From a virus, in the IMG/VR virus record IMGVR_UViG_3300020462_000001, positions 1 to 64,000 of that record: a stretch of DNA of 64,000 bases. One strand, given 5' to 3'. How positions within the stretch are numbered: the first letter of the stretch is position 1; every line of letters starts with the position of its first letter. Below are positions 14,630 to 24,528 of the stretch, piece after piece. The position numbers were made by a program, and so were the translations under genes. The notes beneath the pieces are model-generated. The model was not told where the DNA came from and searched no databases. It worked only from the letters and a program-made list of their open reading frames with translations.

Positions 14630-16219
14630 TCAGCTAACCTTCCTATTTACAATGATTTTTCTGTCCTCTAAAATGTCACTGTTTCTTTCATAGAATATCT
14701 TACTATTCTTATGTTGTGACTTCAGTAACCAAGAAGCAGGTTGTCCAGATACTCTAGTTCCTCCCCACTCACCATCAGATCTCATATTGATCCAATAACA
14801 ACCACACACTTTACCAAGTTCTTTGTGTGCTCTGAACATTAAATCATGATCATCCATATCCTGTGGAGAATATGCCTCATCAAAGTAGTTCAATTTCTTC
14901 AGATCTTCAAGATCAATCATCAGAGGTCCACGATTCACTGTAGCACGAACTGCAAATGTGTCTCTAGGAGTATTAGATGCATCAGCCTCATCACAGGATT
15001 GGAGAATATCACACCAACAATTATCCAGATCTTCTTTCATACCTAGATGAACAGAGTTTGGATTTGCTTGATAGTTATGTGCAGTTCTGGCAGTTACAGC
15101 GAACACATCATCAAACTTAGTGAATGGTTTCTGCATTCTACGATTCCAACCACCTTCTTGAATCACCATATCATCTTGAATGATGATCACATAATCACCA
15201 GTTGCCACTTTGATTCCAGCATTGTTTGCCTTGGTTTCAAATACATCAGGTGTATGAACAATCTTGTAATCAATCTCTGTGGATTCTAATGTTTTCATAA
15301 TAACTTCTTCTGAGTTATCAGTACATCCATCAATCACCACAATCAATTCATACTCACCGACAGTGTATTCATCAATCGATTGAATCACTTTATCGATCAA
15401 CCAATCCTTATTGTGAACAGTAAGAATTAAAGAGTGTTTAGAATCAAGACCACCAGAGTATGGACACTCATTAATAATTTCTACCAGATGATTGTCTACC
15501 GGTCTGTAGATAGGTGCACCACTAGATAGGTATCTTTCATACCACCCATCAGCATTACACTCAATGTAGTTCCTAATAGAACCACTATCAACAGACAATC
15601 CATCTCTGATTGCAATGTTGGTTAGGATAGCTTGATCCTTTGCAGAATAACCATCAAACTCTGGGAAGTTATCCTTACCTGAGAAACTACTATCCTCACC
15701 ATTTACTCTCTCATCTAAACCATACTTCAACCACTCTTCTAGAATAGCCTTAGCTTCATCACACACTCTCCAGAAGGTAATACCAGCCTCTAGTTGTCTA
15801 GAGTTCCAGTATTCTATGGAATCACAATCCATGTAAACAAAACAATCCCTCTTGGTGACTGTCTTCTGAATAGTATTACCGATGACTAGAAGACATGGAT
15901 CATCTTCCATGACTTCATCAACATAATCAAAAAGATCTGGGTGAAGAACATCCTCAGTATCACATAGGACAATCTTGTCACCTTCATTCAGTGACTTCAT
16001 TGCCTCCAGGACCATCACAGGTTTCCAACTACACCAACCATACTTCTTATCTTCTGTGAAGTAATCCTGATTCTCTTTGTATGTTGAGGTCTCCTTAAGA
16101 TCATCAAGACCATAACGAAATGCCTTAGCACCTCTCCTCTCTGCTGTATCAGAAATATACTTCTGATAGCTTTTGAATAACTTACCACCGTAAGCAAATG
16201 TAACCAAGTTCCAAGTCAT
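14630..16219 (-). CDS. Two-domain glycosyltransferase (529 aa)
   Basis: The N-terminal half (1-250) looks like a GT-A transferase: YGWCSWKPVMVLEAM, DKIVLCDTEDVLHPDLF with DxD-like acidic residues, and FDGYSAKDQAILTNIA. The C-terminal half is a GT2 domain: SLILTVHNKDWLIDKVIQS, LIVVIDGCTDNSEEVI, GDYVIIIQDDMVIQEGGW with the DD metal site. Two active sites in one chain suggest sequential addition of two sugars. It shares TAATG with the downstream GT11 gene. Donors unknown. Confidence 0.8.
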   Translation of the reverse strand: MTWNLVTFAYGGKLFKSYQKYISDTAERRGAKAFRYGLDDLKETSTYKENQDYFTEDKKYGWCSWKPVMVLEAMKSLNEGDKIVLCDTEDVLHPDLFDYVDEVMEDDPCLLVIGNTIQKTVTKRDCFVYMDCDSIEYWNSRQLEAGITFWRVCDEAKAILEEWLKYGLDERVNGEDSSFSGKDNFPEFDGYSAKDQAILTNIAIRDGLSVDSGSIRNYIECNADGWYERYLSSGAPIYRPVDNHLVEIINECPYSGGLDSKHSLILTVHNKDWLIDKVIQSIDEYTVGEYELIVVIDGCTDNSEEVIMKTLESTEIDYKIVHTPDVFETKANNAGIKVATGDYVIIIQDDMVIQEGGWNRRMQKPFTKFDDVFAVTARTAHNYQANPNSVHLGMKEDLDNCWCDILQSCDEADASNTPRDTFAVRATVNRGPLMIDLEDLKKLNYFDEAYSPQDMDDHDLMFRAHKELGKVCGCYWINMRSDGEWGGTRVSGQPASWLLKSQHKNSKIFYERNSDILEDRKIIVNRKVS

Positions 16220-17019
16220 TAGAAATCCAGAATAGTCCAGTGAGAAGGATAAAGATCCTTAGTAGATTTGTGTGCATTGTTAGGACCAAACCAAGTCTTA
16301 GGTGCAATCACCTTTCCTCTGTTGGCCAACCATGCTCCCCACCATGAGAAGGTAGAGTTTGCAATGATGAAGTCACTACATTGTGTCATCAAAAAGAGAT
16401 CATGGTAAGGACCATTTTCATCAGAGATGATAAACCTCTCTGGTTGGAATAGTTCTTGACCAAAGGCCCACAATGGATCATCAGTGAATACAATGACTTC
16501 TCTGTCAGGATCAAACTGCTTCAGTGCAGCTTCATAATACTCAAGACCTAGATTGTGATGATTCTCTGCATTGATTAGGTAATCACCTCTACGAATATGT
16601 AAGGCAATAGGATCTTGAAATACTTCTTCTATGATCTCCTTACACTCATCTTGAATCTTCTTCTTGAATGTAAACTCTTTTCTGATCCTATCTTCTATGT
16701 GTAGGAAGTATCTTTCTGTTTGAAAGAAACCAATCAGGTTGTAGTCCTTACCAATCTTAAAGATACTCTCATCATAGTGAAAGTCTTTCTCTTGATAGTT
16801 CTTATCAGTAGGAACAAACCCAAGCCTGTCTGGTTTGATATCAAATACATCAAACAATTCAATACGAAGTTTGTTACCCAATGTATCCACTACCACATCA
16901 GTATGGTTAGGTATACAAAAAGATGTCCCAATTTTATCTGCCACACCAATGAGTGTAGCATATTGGAACATCTGATTACCAAGTTGACCTAGTTTTCCTA
17001 GGTAGTTCAATCCAATCAT
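16219..17019 (-). CDS. GT11 fucosyltransferase-like protein, copy 1 (266 aa)
   Basis: GQLGNQMFQYATLIGVA at the N-terminus and IALHIRRGDYL are the two GT11 landmarks; HxRRGD contacts the GDP-sugar phosphates. FIIANSTFSWWGAWLA is the third conserved region. GT11 enzymes are mostly alpha-1,2-fucosyltransferases using GDP-fucose. In this cluster a GDP-heptose-like donor is also conceivable. Paralog of 17836-18747. No GDP-fucose synthesis genes (gmd, fcl) are visible. Confidence 0.85.
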   Translation of the reverse strand: MIGLNYLGKLGQLGNQMFQYATLIGVADKIGTSFCIPNHTDVVVDTLGNKLRIELFDVFDIKPDRLGFVPTDKNYQEKDFHYDESIFKIGKDYNLIGFFQTERYFLHIEDRIRKEFTFKKKIQDECKEIIEEVFQDPIALHIRRGDYLINAENHHNLGLEYYEAALKQFDPDREVIVFTDDPLWAFGQELFQPERFIISDENGPYHDLFLMTQCSDFIIANSTFSWWGAWLANRGKVIAPKTWFGPNNAHKSTKDLYPSHWTILDF

Positions 17020-17834
17020 TTGTATTTCTTTAGATACTTCTGTTCAGAATAATATTGTCTGAGTTCTTCTTCATTCAAGGACTGCAAGAACTCCCAAAGT
17101 TTGAAGTTATTCTGCATATGTGGATTGGTTAACCAGGAGTTAGGAGTCCTAGCATGTTCTAGATGATACACCCAGTTCTCAATCCTACCAACATTATAAC
17201 CTAGGAGGTTGAATCTATGGAGTCTCTCTTTGTCTTCTGGTGAATATGAGATAAAGTTCTCATTCTCCATACCAGCTTCAACATACACACTCTTCTTGAT
17301 GAACTGAGCATGTCCACTCTCTGCGTTATCAATCTCTACTTTCTTTTCCAGATGTGAGAACTGACAATCATTAGATAGAAATTTAGATACCATTTCATCG
17401 GTAGCAAATACTTTCTTTTGCCATGGTCCCTGTCCGTAAGGGTAGATGACATCAAAACCTCCCTCAGTGATAAACTTCTGTGCCTCTAAGTATGTCTTAA
17501 TCGGAAGAAGAACATCACAATCATAATTAGCAACAACTTCTGTATCACACATATGTAACATCTCATTGAGATATCTCATACGATAGAAGGTTGGATCAAC
17601 AGGTTCTGATTCCTCAAATACATGAGTCAGGTTGTTGATCTTATCTCCAAGATACTCCTTGATCTGAGGAAGAACACTCTCTTCAAATATAGATCTCCTA
17701 TCTACCTCCTTCAGAATAATACGAGTCTCAAAGTTCTCCAGAAGATAACAGAGAGTTGTAATAACATTCCTCATCCTATCTTCTGATTCGATACGGATAG
17801 GAATAATGAATGTTGTATCTTTTAAATCATGCAT
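17016..17834 (-). CDS. Glycosyltransferase-like protein, GT2/GT-A type (272 aa)
   Basis: ATG at 17834 chosen: it starts one base beyond the upstream stop and gives MHDLKDTTFIIPIRIESEDR, a typical GT-A opening. TEVVANYDCDVLLPIKTY provides a DxD-type motif. PEDKERLHRFNLLGYNV resembles the acceptor-side region of galactosyltransferase-like proteins. It lies between two GT11 genes. Donor and acceptor unknown. Confidence 0.7.
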   Translation of the reverse strand: MHDLKDTTFIIPIRIESEDRMRNVITTLCYLLENFETRIILKEVDRRSIFEESVLPQIKEYLGDKINNLTHVFEESEPVDPTFYRMRYLNEMLHMCDTEVVANYDCDVLLPIKTYLEAQKFITEGGFDVIYPYGQGPWQKKVFATDEMVSKFLSNDCQFSHLEKKVEIDNAESGHAQFIKKSVYVEAGMENENFISYSPEDKERLHRFNLLGYNVGRIENWVYHLEHARTPNSWLTNPHMQNNFKLWEFLQSLNEEELRQYYSEQKYLKKYK

Positions 17835-17835
17835 A

Positions 17836-18747
17836 TCAGTTAGGGATAACAGTCCAGTCTTTGGGATACAGATCCCTACAATCATTCACAGCCTCCAGAA
17901 CAGGTCCATACCAATGCTCAGGAACCACCACAGGTTGGGTTCTACCCTTCTGTAACCACGCTCCCCACCACCCTAGGGTAGAAGAGGATAGGATAGCTCC
18001 ATCACACAGAGACATGAGACACAGGTCGGTGTAGGGAACCTTAGATCGACGATGAGAACCATCACCCTCTAAACATAGATGATCATATTCTGGAACATCT
18101 GTATTCACTAGGAACCTTTCATCATCAAAGAACTCTTGTTCTGCACACCACTCTGGATCATCAGAACAAACCAACACATAAGAATCATCTGGGAATAATT
18201 CCAGAGCCCTCTTATAGTAATCGAATGTCATCATCCGATAGTGATCCTCACGGCCCACGTTATCTCCGCGACGAACATGGAGATAATGAATACTCTCAAA
18301 ATTACTGATAAACTCATTACAAGGTTCTAATACTTCTGGTTTAAATGAGAGATCTTGAAGAAGCTCATTACGAATGTGTTTGAAATACCTTTCAGTTTGA
18401 AGATATCCATCGAGGTTAGATCCATCCTCAAAATTGTTGAACAGATCCTCATCAAAATTATAACAACTCTCAGTTACGTTTGTGGTCTGAGGGTTTAAAT
18501 GTTTTAGGTGATCAAAGGAGAACATTGCCTGAGGGGACACATTCTCATTCACAAAACCAATATTCTTTTCAGACATATTAGTCATGTTGAATGGGTGGTG
18601 CATCCCATAGTTGGCATATGTCTCATGAGAATCAGGAGGAATACACCAGTCATACCCATGATGGGCTGCAATACCTCTCAGAGATGCATACTGAAAGAGT
18701 TGGTTTCCGAAACGACCATTCGTTCCGAGACGATCATATCCAATCAT
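17836..18747 (-). CDS. GT11 fucosyltransferase-like protein, copy 2 (303 aa)
   Basis: GRFGNQLFQYASLRGIAA, IHYLHVRRGDNVG and AILSSSTLGWWGAWLQ repeat the three GT11 landmarks seen in 16219-17019. It is about 37 residues longer, with an insertion between the HxRRGD and WWGAW regions. The two copies probably arose by duplication, then diverged to add the same kind of sugar in different linkages. Four-base overlap with the upstream dehydrogenase gene. Confidence 0.85.
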   Translation of the reverse strand: MIGYDRLGTNGRFGNQLFQYASLRGIAAHHGYDWCIPPDSHETYANYGMHHPFNMTNMSEKNIGFVNENVSPQAMFSFDHLKHLNPQTTNVTESCYNFDEDLFNNFEDGSNLDGYLQTERYFKHIRNELLQDLSFKPEVLEPCNEFISNFESIHYLHVRRGDNVGREDHYRMMTFDYYKRALELFPDDSYVLVCSDDPEWCAEQEFFDDERFLVNTDVPEYDHLCLEGDGSHRRSKVPYTDLCLMSLCDGAILSSSTLGWWGAWLQKGRTQPVVVPEHWYGPVLEAVNDCRDLYPKDWTVIPN

Positions 18748-19898
18748 AGGTTTACAATAAAAATGTCTTCAGTGATGTTGAATGTGTTATCAACGAATCT
18801 TACCTTGTCACCATAGGTTTTGTCAAGATACTCAGAGACCTGAGGTGTGACTCTCCTGTCATTCTGAATATAAACCTTGTGTCCTCTATCTAGAAGGTCT
18901 AGAGCTAAACGATATTGTTGACTCTCTGAAAGGATGTCTGTTCCTTTCTTGTATGTGATGTATTCAAAGTAGAATGGCTTCCTGTTCACATTCATTGTAT
19001 CCCAATAATCACACACAATCTTTGCATGCTCATTATTGAAACCATCTGTAACATACCCTAGGTTATATTCCAGTCCAACACCCTTAGCAAAGTGTGCAAA
19101 GGCTCTGTTGTCTCTAGGGAGACAAGGGCCACCATATCCAAGACCCCAGTTGAGATACTTTCTACCAATCCTACTATCAGTACCAACTGCTCTCAGAACT
19201 GCTGTGATCTCATCACCACAACCAGCCATGTTTAGAACATCTCCCAACATATTAGCGTAACTAATCTTTGTTGTGAGGAAACAATTCACTGCAATCTTTG
19301 TGATCTCTGCTGACTTTGTACTCATAGTACAAACAATAGATCTTGTTGTTTGAATCTTCCTATAGAGATCTTCAATCTCTCTAACCATATCAGAGTGTTC
19401 TTCGTTCTGATCAATACCAAGAAGAACCATATCAGCCTTCTTGAGATCACTCACAATGCTACCCTGTGCAATAAACTCAGGGTTATAGAACACTTTCACA
19501 TTGGAAGGAAGTTGTTTCTTGAAGTTATCACAATCACCAGGATTAGTAGTGCAACCAATCACCAGATGTTTTTTCTTTTCAACATCAGCAAACTCTTCTA
19601 TTACCTGCCATACAGCAGATACATCATAAGATCCATTATCACATGATGGGGTTGCAACCAAAGTGTAGATGAGATCACACTCATCAATCACCTCTCTGTT
19701 ATTTGTTGTTGCTCTAAAGTTCTTTGATACTCTAAGTAGATCTTCTACTTCTGGTTCATTAGTTACAATCTTTCTATTGTTAAGATCACTTACATAATCC
19801 TCTCTAATATCTGATACCAGTACTTCATACCCTGATTGTTCACAAAGAAGGGCAAAGCAGATACCTAATCTACCTGCCCCAATAACTCCAATTTTCAT
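18744..19898 (-). CDS. UDP-glucose/GDP-mannose dehydrogenase family protein
   Basis: 384 aa. Rossmann motif IGVIGAGRLGICFALL at the N-terminus, LIYTLVATPS, VIGCTTNPGDCDNF and YNPEFIAQGSIVSDL (substrate loop). A central GGPCLPRDNRAFAHF matches the catalytic segment of this family, with Leu where other members have Cys-Phe-x-K order, so the active-site Cys is the one in GGPC. These enzymes oxidise a nucleotide-hexose to the uronic acid using NAD. The C-terminal nucleotide-binding domain is short. Confidence 0.8.
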   Translation of the reverse strand: MKIGVIGAGRLGICFALLCEQSGYEVLVSDIREDYVSDLNNRKIVTNEPEVEDLLRVSKNFRATTNNREVIDECDLIYTLVATPSCDNGSYDVSAVWQVIEEFADVEKKKHLVIGCTTNPGDCDNFKKQLPSNVKVFYNPEFIAQGSIVSDLKKADMVLLGIDQNEEHSDMVREIEDLYRKIQTTRSIVCTMSTKSAEITKIAVNCFLTTKISYANMLGDVLNMAGCGDEITAVLRAVGTDSRIGRKYLNWGLGYGGPCLPRDNRAFAHFAKGVGLEYNLGYVTDGFNNEHAKIVCDYWDTMNVNRKPFYFEYITYKKGTDILSESQQYRLALDLLDRGHKVYIQNDRRVTPQVSEYLDKTYGDKVRFVDNTFNITEDIFIVNL

Positions 19899-20635
19899 AG
19901 TTTAAATGTGGGAATAGGATTCATCTTATGCTTATTCATGGCGTTGAAATCATGAAGGATACGAACCGCTGGGCCATTTCCATGTTCCATTGCGTATTCT
20001 AGATCTTCATATGAGGCTCCTAGTTGATCCTCATCAGTTCTACCATCATCCCATAATCCATCAGTTGGTTTAGCTTCAACAATCCTAGAATCAATACCTA
20101 AAGATTTTCCAAGTTCCCATACTTCAGTCTTATAAAGATCTGCGATTGGTGCAACATCAACACCACCATCACCATATTTAGTATAGAAGCCTACACCATA
20201 GTCTTCAACTTTGTTTCCAGTTCCAACTACCAGACCTTTATTATTTCCAGCAACCTGATAGAGAGTCACCATACGAAGACGAGAACGAGTATTAGCAAGA
20301 GAATGATTACCACTGCCATGACTTCCTAAATCCTTTTTGAATGTCTCAAAGGTATTGGTCAAATCAAACCTAAGAGTAGACACATTACTAAAGTTATTTT
20401 CTAACCACAGAAGATGTGCTTCTGATAGGTCTTTCTGTTCTTCATTCTGATGAATAGGCATCCCTACAGCAAACACTTTCTTACCAGTACTTGCTGCTAG
20501 AGTTGAGGATACTGCGGAATCAATACCACCAGATACACCAATCACCCAACTTTCTGATCCTGAATTATCAGAATACTCATTCAACCAATTAACAATACGA
20601 TCACGAAGTTCTGTGTAATCACTGATTCTGTTCAT
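19895..20635 (-). CDS. nadE: NAD synthetase, NH3-dependent type
   Basis: 246 aa from ATG 20635, which has AAGGG about nine bases upstream; longer starts lie within the upstream gene. VIGVSGGIDSAVSSTLA is the PP-loop. LVVGTGNKVEDYGVGFYTKY and DVAPIADLYKTEVWELGK are diagnostic NadE segments; SYEDLEYAM follows. It makes NAD from deamido-NAD, ammonia and ATP. No glutaminase domain is present. Placement inside a sugar operon with NAD-dependent dehydrogenase and epimerases may be meaningful. Confidence 0.85.
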   Translation of the reverse strand: MNRISDYTELRDRIVNWLNEYSDNSGSESWVIGVSGGIDSAVSSTLAASTGKKVFAVGMPIHQNEEQKDLSEAHLLWLENNFSNVSTLRFDLTNTFETFKKDLGSHGSGNHSLANTRSRLRMVTLYQVAGNNKGLVVGTGNKVEDYGVGFYTKYGDGGVDVAPIADLYKTEVWELGKSLGIDSRIVEAKPTDGLWDDGRTDEDQLGASYEDLEYAMEHGNGPAVRILHDFNAMNKHKMNPIPTFKL

Positions 20636-21674
20636 TGATCTGTCCCTTAATCCATTCATATGTTTTACGAATCCCTTCTTCAAGGGTTTGTTCGTAGTCC
20701 CATCCTAACTCACGACGGACTACATCATTGTTACTATTCCTACCACGGACACCCAAAGGTGCATCCATTTTATGATTTCTCTTGATAGGTTTACCTGCCA
20801 CTCTGGAAGTGATGTCAGTCAAATCATTGATAGTCACCATCTCTTCTGATCCAATATTGACAGGACCAATAAAGTCACTATCCATTAGACGACGAGAGGC
20901 TTCAATACACTCATCAATATAGAGGAATGAACGAGTCTGTTCTCCATCACCCCATACTTCAATGTGACCACCAACATCAGGAAGTAGTGCTACCTTTCTA
21001 CAGATTGCTGCTGGTGCCTTCTCTCTCCCCCCGTCCCAGGTTCCTTCTGGTCCGAAAATATTATGATATCGAGTAACCCGTACAGGAATACCATGATTAC
21101 GATGATAAGCAAAGTAGAGGCGCTCAGAGAAGAGCTTTTCCCATCCGTATTCTGAATCTGGGTTTGCTGGGTATGCGGATTCTTCACGGCAATCTGGATT
21201 GTTGGGATCTAGTTGATTGTGTTCTGGGTACATACATGCTGACCCAGAATAGAAGATCTTAGTATAGTTTCTACCAGTACTCTCGTTTCTCTTTCTCTGT
21301 TCTTCCAATACATTCAGGTTAATGGTAACAGAGTTGTGCATGATGTCTGCATCATTCTCACCAGAGAATACAAACCCGGCACCACCCATGTCAGCAGCAA
21401 ACTGATAGATCTCATCAAAGGAATGAATATATCTTTCAGGAACTGAATGATAGAAGTTACCACGATCTCCTTTGTATTGGAGAACACGTTGAACAAAATA
21501 TACATCTCTCAGGTCACCCTGAACAAACTCATCAGCCTCAGTATTTGAATACTCAGGATACTTAAGATCCACACCACGAACCCAGTATCCTTCAGACTTA
21601 AGTCTCTTAACCATATGGGATCCAATAAATCCACCAGCACCAAGTACAAGTGCCTTCTTACGATATTGCGTCAT
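20619..21674 (-). CDS. GDP-mannose 3,5-epimerase-like SDR protein
   Basis: 351 aa. VLGAGGFIGSHMVKRL, then VRGVDLKYPEYSNTEADEF, YQFAADMGGAGFVFSGEND and IFYSGSACMYPEHNQ, with YGWEKLFSERLYFAY holding the YxxxK pair and RYHNIFGPEGTW. These strings match plant and bacterial GDP-mannose 3,5-epimerase relatives. GDP-heptose-modifying epimerases in other bacteria belong to the same superfamily, so GDP-heptose could be the substrate here. First gene of the operon, directly after an extended -10. Confidence 0.8.
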   Translation of the reverse strand: MTQYRKKALVLGAGGFIGSHMVKRLKSEGYWVRGVDLKYPEYSNTEADEFVQGDLRDVYFVQRVLQYKGDRGNFYHSVPERYIHSFDEIYQFAADMGGAGFVFSGENDADIMHNSVTINLNVLEEQRKRNESTGRNYTKIFYSGSACMYPEHNQLDPNNPDCREESAYPANPDSEYGWEKLFSERLYFAYHRNHGIPVRVTRYHNIFGPEGTWDGGREKAPAAICRKVALLPDVGGHIEVWGDGEQTRSFLYIDECIEASRRLMDSDFIGPVNIGSEEMVTINDLTDITSRVAGKPIKRNHKMDAPLGVRGRNSNNDVVRRELGWDYEQTLEEGIRKTYEWIKGQINEQNQ

Positions 21675-21701
21675 TCAGAATAAAGTATTTACCTAGTATG
21701 T

Positions 21702-21710
21702 ATTATACCA
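21702..21710 (-). promoter_or_regulatory. Extended -10 promoter of the sugar operon
   Basis: TGGTATAAT lies on the minus strand 27 bases before the ATG at 21674. No -35 match is seen at 16-18 bases. Because no gap or terminator is visible down to 6826, it may drive a transcript of about 15 kb. Confidence 0.6.
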
Positions 21711-21718
21711 CATTAAAC

Positions 21719-24508
21719 TCAAAGTGAAGACTTTAAAGTCTGGATTTCAGATCTCATCTCCTCAATTTCTTTCTGTTGGTCTTTGATCGCTTCAATTAAA
21801 AGACCCACCATGTTTCCATAAGAAACTGTTTTGAGGTCTTGTAAAGCATCAGGATTTTTCTCTGACCTTGCATCTTGAGTTTGTACAACTTCTGGCAACA
21901 CTTCTTCAATCTCTTGTGCGATCACTCCCATACTTGACTCACCAGTATCTTTCCTATCAAAGTAGACACCACGTATAGCCTTTACCTTATCTAATGCACC
22001 ATCCACTGTACGAATATTCTCTTTGAGACGAACATCAGAATAAGCAGTTAGATTACCAGTAGCAGTCGCATTGCCATTATTGTCGCATCTTAAACTCCAA
22101 CTACCGGCGTTATTTAATATTCCAATCTGATTGGTAGAATCAGCATAAAAATACCCATTGACATTGGCGGATCCAGTGACGACTTTAATCCCGTTAGAAG
22201 TGCTATTGTTTCGTATCCTGAGATACTGGTTATCCAAATATAAGTGATAAGCGTAATTATTCGGCCAATAAAGTCCATGGTCATTACTTACTTCTATCCA
22301 AGTATTGGCATTCCAATAATTGTTACCAGTTTTGCCCATATAGTTGCTACCTTGGACACCATCAAGAGTATCAGCATCTAATCCTGAACCAGATCCATCA
22401 TTACCAGCGTGCCAAACTGCATTGCTAGATCCAATATAAACACCACCAGATGAATTGTAATTAAGGTGCAGAGAATTATCACTTTGGGCACTAATTGAGT
22501 TGTAATAGGCTCCATATCCAACCTGAAGATTGCCTAGTATCGCTCCACTGCTTCCACCAGTTGATGAATTATTAATAGATCCAGTTATTGATAAAGTGCC
22601 AGTGAAAGTGTCACTGGTATCAGACCTTAAGAAACTTGCACCTTGAATACCATCAAGAGTATCAGCATCCAATCCAGATCCAGAACCGTCGTTGCCACTA
22701 TTCCATACGGTCCTCCACGACTGCCACGTTCCATTATTCTTGCCACGGAGAGATATATTACCAGTACGATAATCACCATATATTTGATGAACCCATGAAG
22801 TGCTATATGCTTGTGAGTATAGAGCGCCATCACCTTGTCCGTACAGAGATATTGAATTTATGTACCCAGTCCCGTTAACGGTAACGTTATCAGGTGAAGT
22901 TACATTAGTACTATTACCATTTCGGAAACTTATTCCGTCAATATTAGTTGCACTACTAACAGATATTGAACCAATATCGCTTGTTTTAACATAATCAGAA
23001 CCCTGAAGCCCATCAAGAGTATCAGCATCTAATCCTGAACCAGATCCATCGTTGGAAGAGTTCCACATTGTGGCCCAGCCAGTATAGGTACCTCCCCACA
23101 CACCTCTTAGATAGCAATATGCAGGATTACCAGCTCCGACCAGGAATTGGTGACCGTATACGTTTGACCCGTTTGTGTAGTGTATTGATTGATGACCAAC
23201 CCAGTGACTAGTTTGAGTAGAAGGTTGATTGCCTGGTGAGCTCCAACCTTCAATGTGGCCAGATCCGTAATGAGAAACAGTGTTAAAATCATTATTTCCC
23301 CATCCCATCGTACCAACCCAATAGTTGGTATCAGATGTCTGTTGTTCTCTGCCTTGAAAACCAGTTTTAGCAGTTACGTTCATCAAAGAACGGAAGGATG
23401 CTAGGTCTACATATCTCAAGTAACCGTCATCTGAACAATACATCCTGTTCGGGATAGCACTGCTATTGTCACCTGAAGTTGTGTTAATCCAACCTGTCAG
23501 GAGGTAACCATTGCTGTCAGTTTTTACAACCCTGTCGGCGTTTTCATTTCTTCCACCTGTTTCAACGTGATACCCATCAAGTAAATCAGCGTCTAGCGCA
23601 GACCCTGAACCATCGTTTCCTGAGTGCCAAACAGTATAGTCAGAACCACCAACCCTTACTTGGAGTTCACCGTCAACATACTTACGAAGATCCCATCCTC
23701 CCCAGTTACTATTTAAGAATCCATATGATGGTGTAGAGGCGTGATTATGTCCATATAACTGCATTACCCAGTTATTGGAACCGTTAAAAATGCTTATTCC
23801 TGCATCTGTGGAAGCAGTAGTCCCTCCACGAAGTTTAAGATTTTGAGTAACATTAGTTCCTGTTGGCGCTAAAAATCCATTGATAGTTAGGTTTCCAGAA
23901 TATGTGTCATCTGCATCAGACCTTAAGAATGACGAGCTATCAATACTATCTAATGTTGATGCGTTAATCTGTCCGGTTAAAGATCCAACACCATCACCTG
24001 AGTCAACATTCAAGTTTCCCCCGGATGCCTTAACAGTCCAAGATCTTGTTCCACTCTGGTCAAAACCTAATCTACTTCCGTTTAGGATGAGTAGTCCAGA
24101 ATCTCCAGTGCTATTAAGATTTCCTCTACTTCCAAATCCCTGACCATCATCATCAGTATCAGACCTTAAGAAACTTCCACTATCAATACTATCTAATGTT
24201 GTCGCATTCACATCAGTCAGGTTAGCACCAGAACCACTAATATCAATACCAGTAAGGTTTGAACCGTCACCATAATAAATTGCACCAGTTACAACGCCGC
24301 ATGTGGCAATTCCAGTAACTGTAATGTCTGAAAAGAGATTATGAGAATTTCCTAAGGTACCGATAAATGCACCAGTAGCTGTAATATTCCTAGCAACAAT
24401 ATCAATGCTAGGAACAACACCAAATTCGCTTCCCTGGCTGATCATATCATCTACAGTTGTGCTCCCAAAGCCAACTGTAGTATCTACATAAGAATAATAT
24501 CTTGGCAT
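21719..24508 (-). CDS. Tail fibre protein with C-terminal S74 intramolecular chaperone (929 aa)
   Basis: The N-terminal part has a short attachment region and Gly/Thr-rich fibre segments (IYYGDGSNLTGIDISGSGANL). Four repeats of the type NDGSGSGLDADTLDG and three of LRSDTxDT follow. From about residue 820 the S74 chaperone domain begins: SDVRLKENIRTVDGALDKV, GVYFDRKDTGESSMGVIAQE, and a terminal coiled coil (DQQKEIEEMRSEIQTLKSSL). The S74 domain trimerises the fibre and then cuts itself off. A late-type promoter lies 21 bases upstream. It is likely a host-receptor-binding fibre. Confidence 0.9.
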   Translation of the reverse strand: MPRYYSYVDTTVGFGSTTVDDMISQGSEFGVVPSIDIVARNITATGAFIGTLGNSHNLFSDITVTGIATCGVVTGAIYYGDGSNLTGIDISGSGANLTDVNATTLDSIDSGSFLRSDTDDDGQGFGSRGNLNSTGDSGLLILNGSRLGFDQSGTRSWTVKASGGNLNVDSGDGVGSLTGQINASTLDSIDSSSFLRSDADDTYSGNLTINGFLAPTGTNVTQNLKLRGGTTASTDAGISIFNGSNNWVMQLYGHNHASTPSYGFLNSNWGGWDLRKYVDGELQVRVGGSDYTVWHSGNDGSGSALDADLLDGYHVETGGRNENADRVVKTDSNGYLLTGWINTTSGDNSSAIPNRMYCSDDGYLRYVDLASFRSLMNVTAKTGFQGREQQTSDTNYWVGTMGWGNNDFNTVSHYGSGHIEGWSSPGNQPSTQTSHWVGHQSIHYTNGSNVYGHQFLVGAGNPAYCYLRGVWGGTYTGWATMWNSSNDGSGSGLDADTLDGLQGSDYVKTSDIGSISVSSATNIDGISFRNGNSTNVTSPDNVTVNGTGYINSISLYGQGDGALYSQAYSTSWVHQIYGDYRTGNISLRGKNNGTWQSWRTVWNSGNDGSGSGLDADTLDGIQGASFLRSDTSDTFTGTLSITGSINNSSTGGSSGAILGNLQVGYGAYYNSISAQSDNSLHLNYNSSGGVYIGSSNAVWHAGNDGSGSGLDADTLDGVQGSNYMGKTGNNYWNANTWIEVSNDHGLYWPNNYAYHLYLDNQYLRIRNNSTSNGIKVVTGSANVNGYFYADSTNQIGILNNAGSWSLRCDNNGNATATGNLTAYSDVRLKENIRTVDGALDKVKAIRGVYFDRKDTGESSMGVIAQEIEEVLPEVVQTQDARSEKNPDALQDLKTVSYGNMVGLLIEAIKDQQKEIEEMRSEIQTLKSSL
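22358..23615. repeat. Four in-frame repeats in tail fibre gene
   Basis: Near-identical stretches of about 40 bases occur near 22358, 22646, 23005 and 23570, encoding variants of GNDGSGSGLDADTLDG. They are spaced about 290-560 bases apart and are coding. Such repeats in fibres can recombine and change fibre length. Confidence 0.8.
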
Positions 24509-24528
24509 TTATCTGATACTTTTTTAGA

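Noticed and set aside
22358-23615. Regular repeats resembling a CRISPR array
   Set aside because: They are in frame within the tail fibre gene, unevenly spaced, and encode a repeated GSGxDADTLDG peptide.
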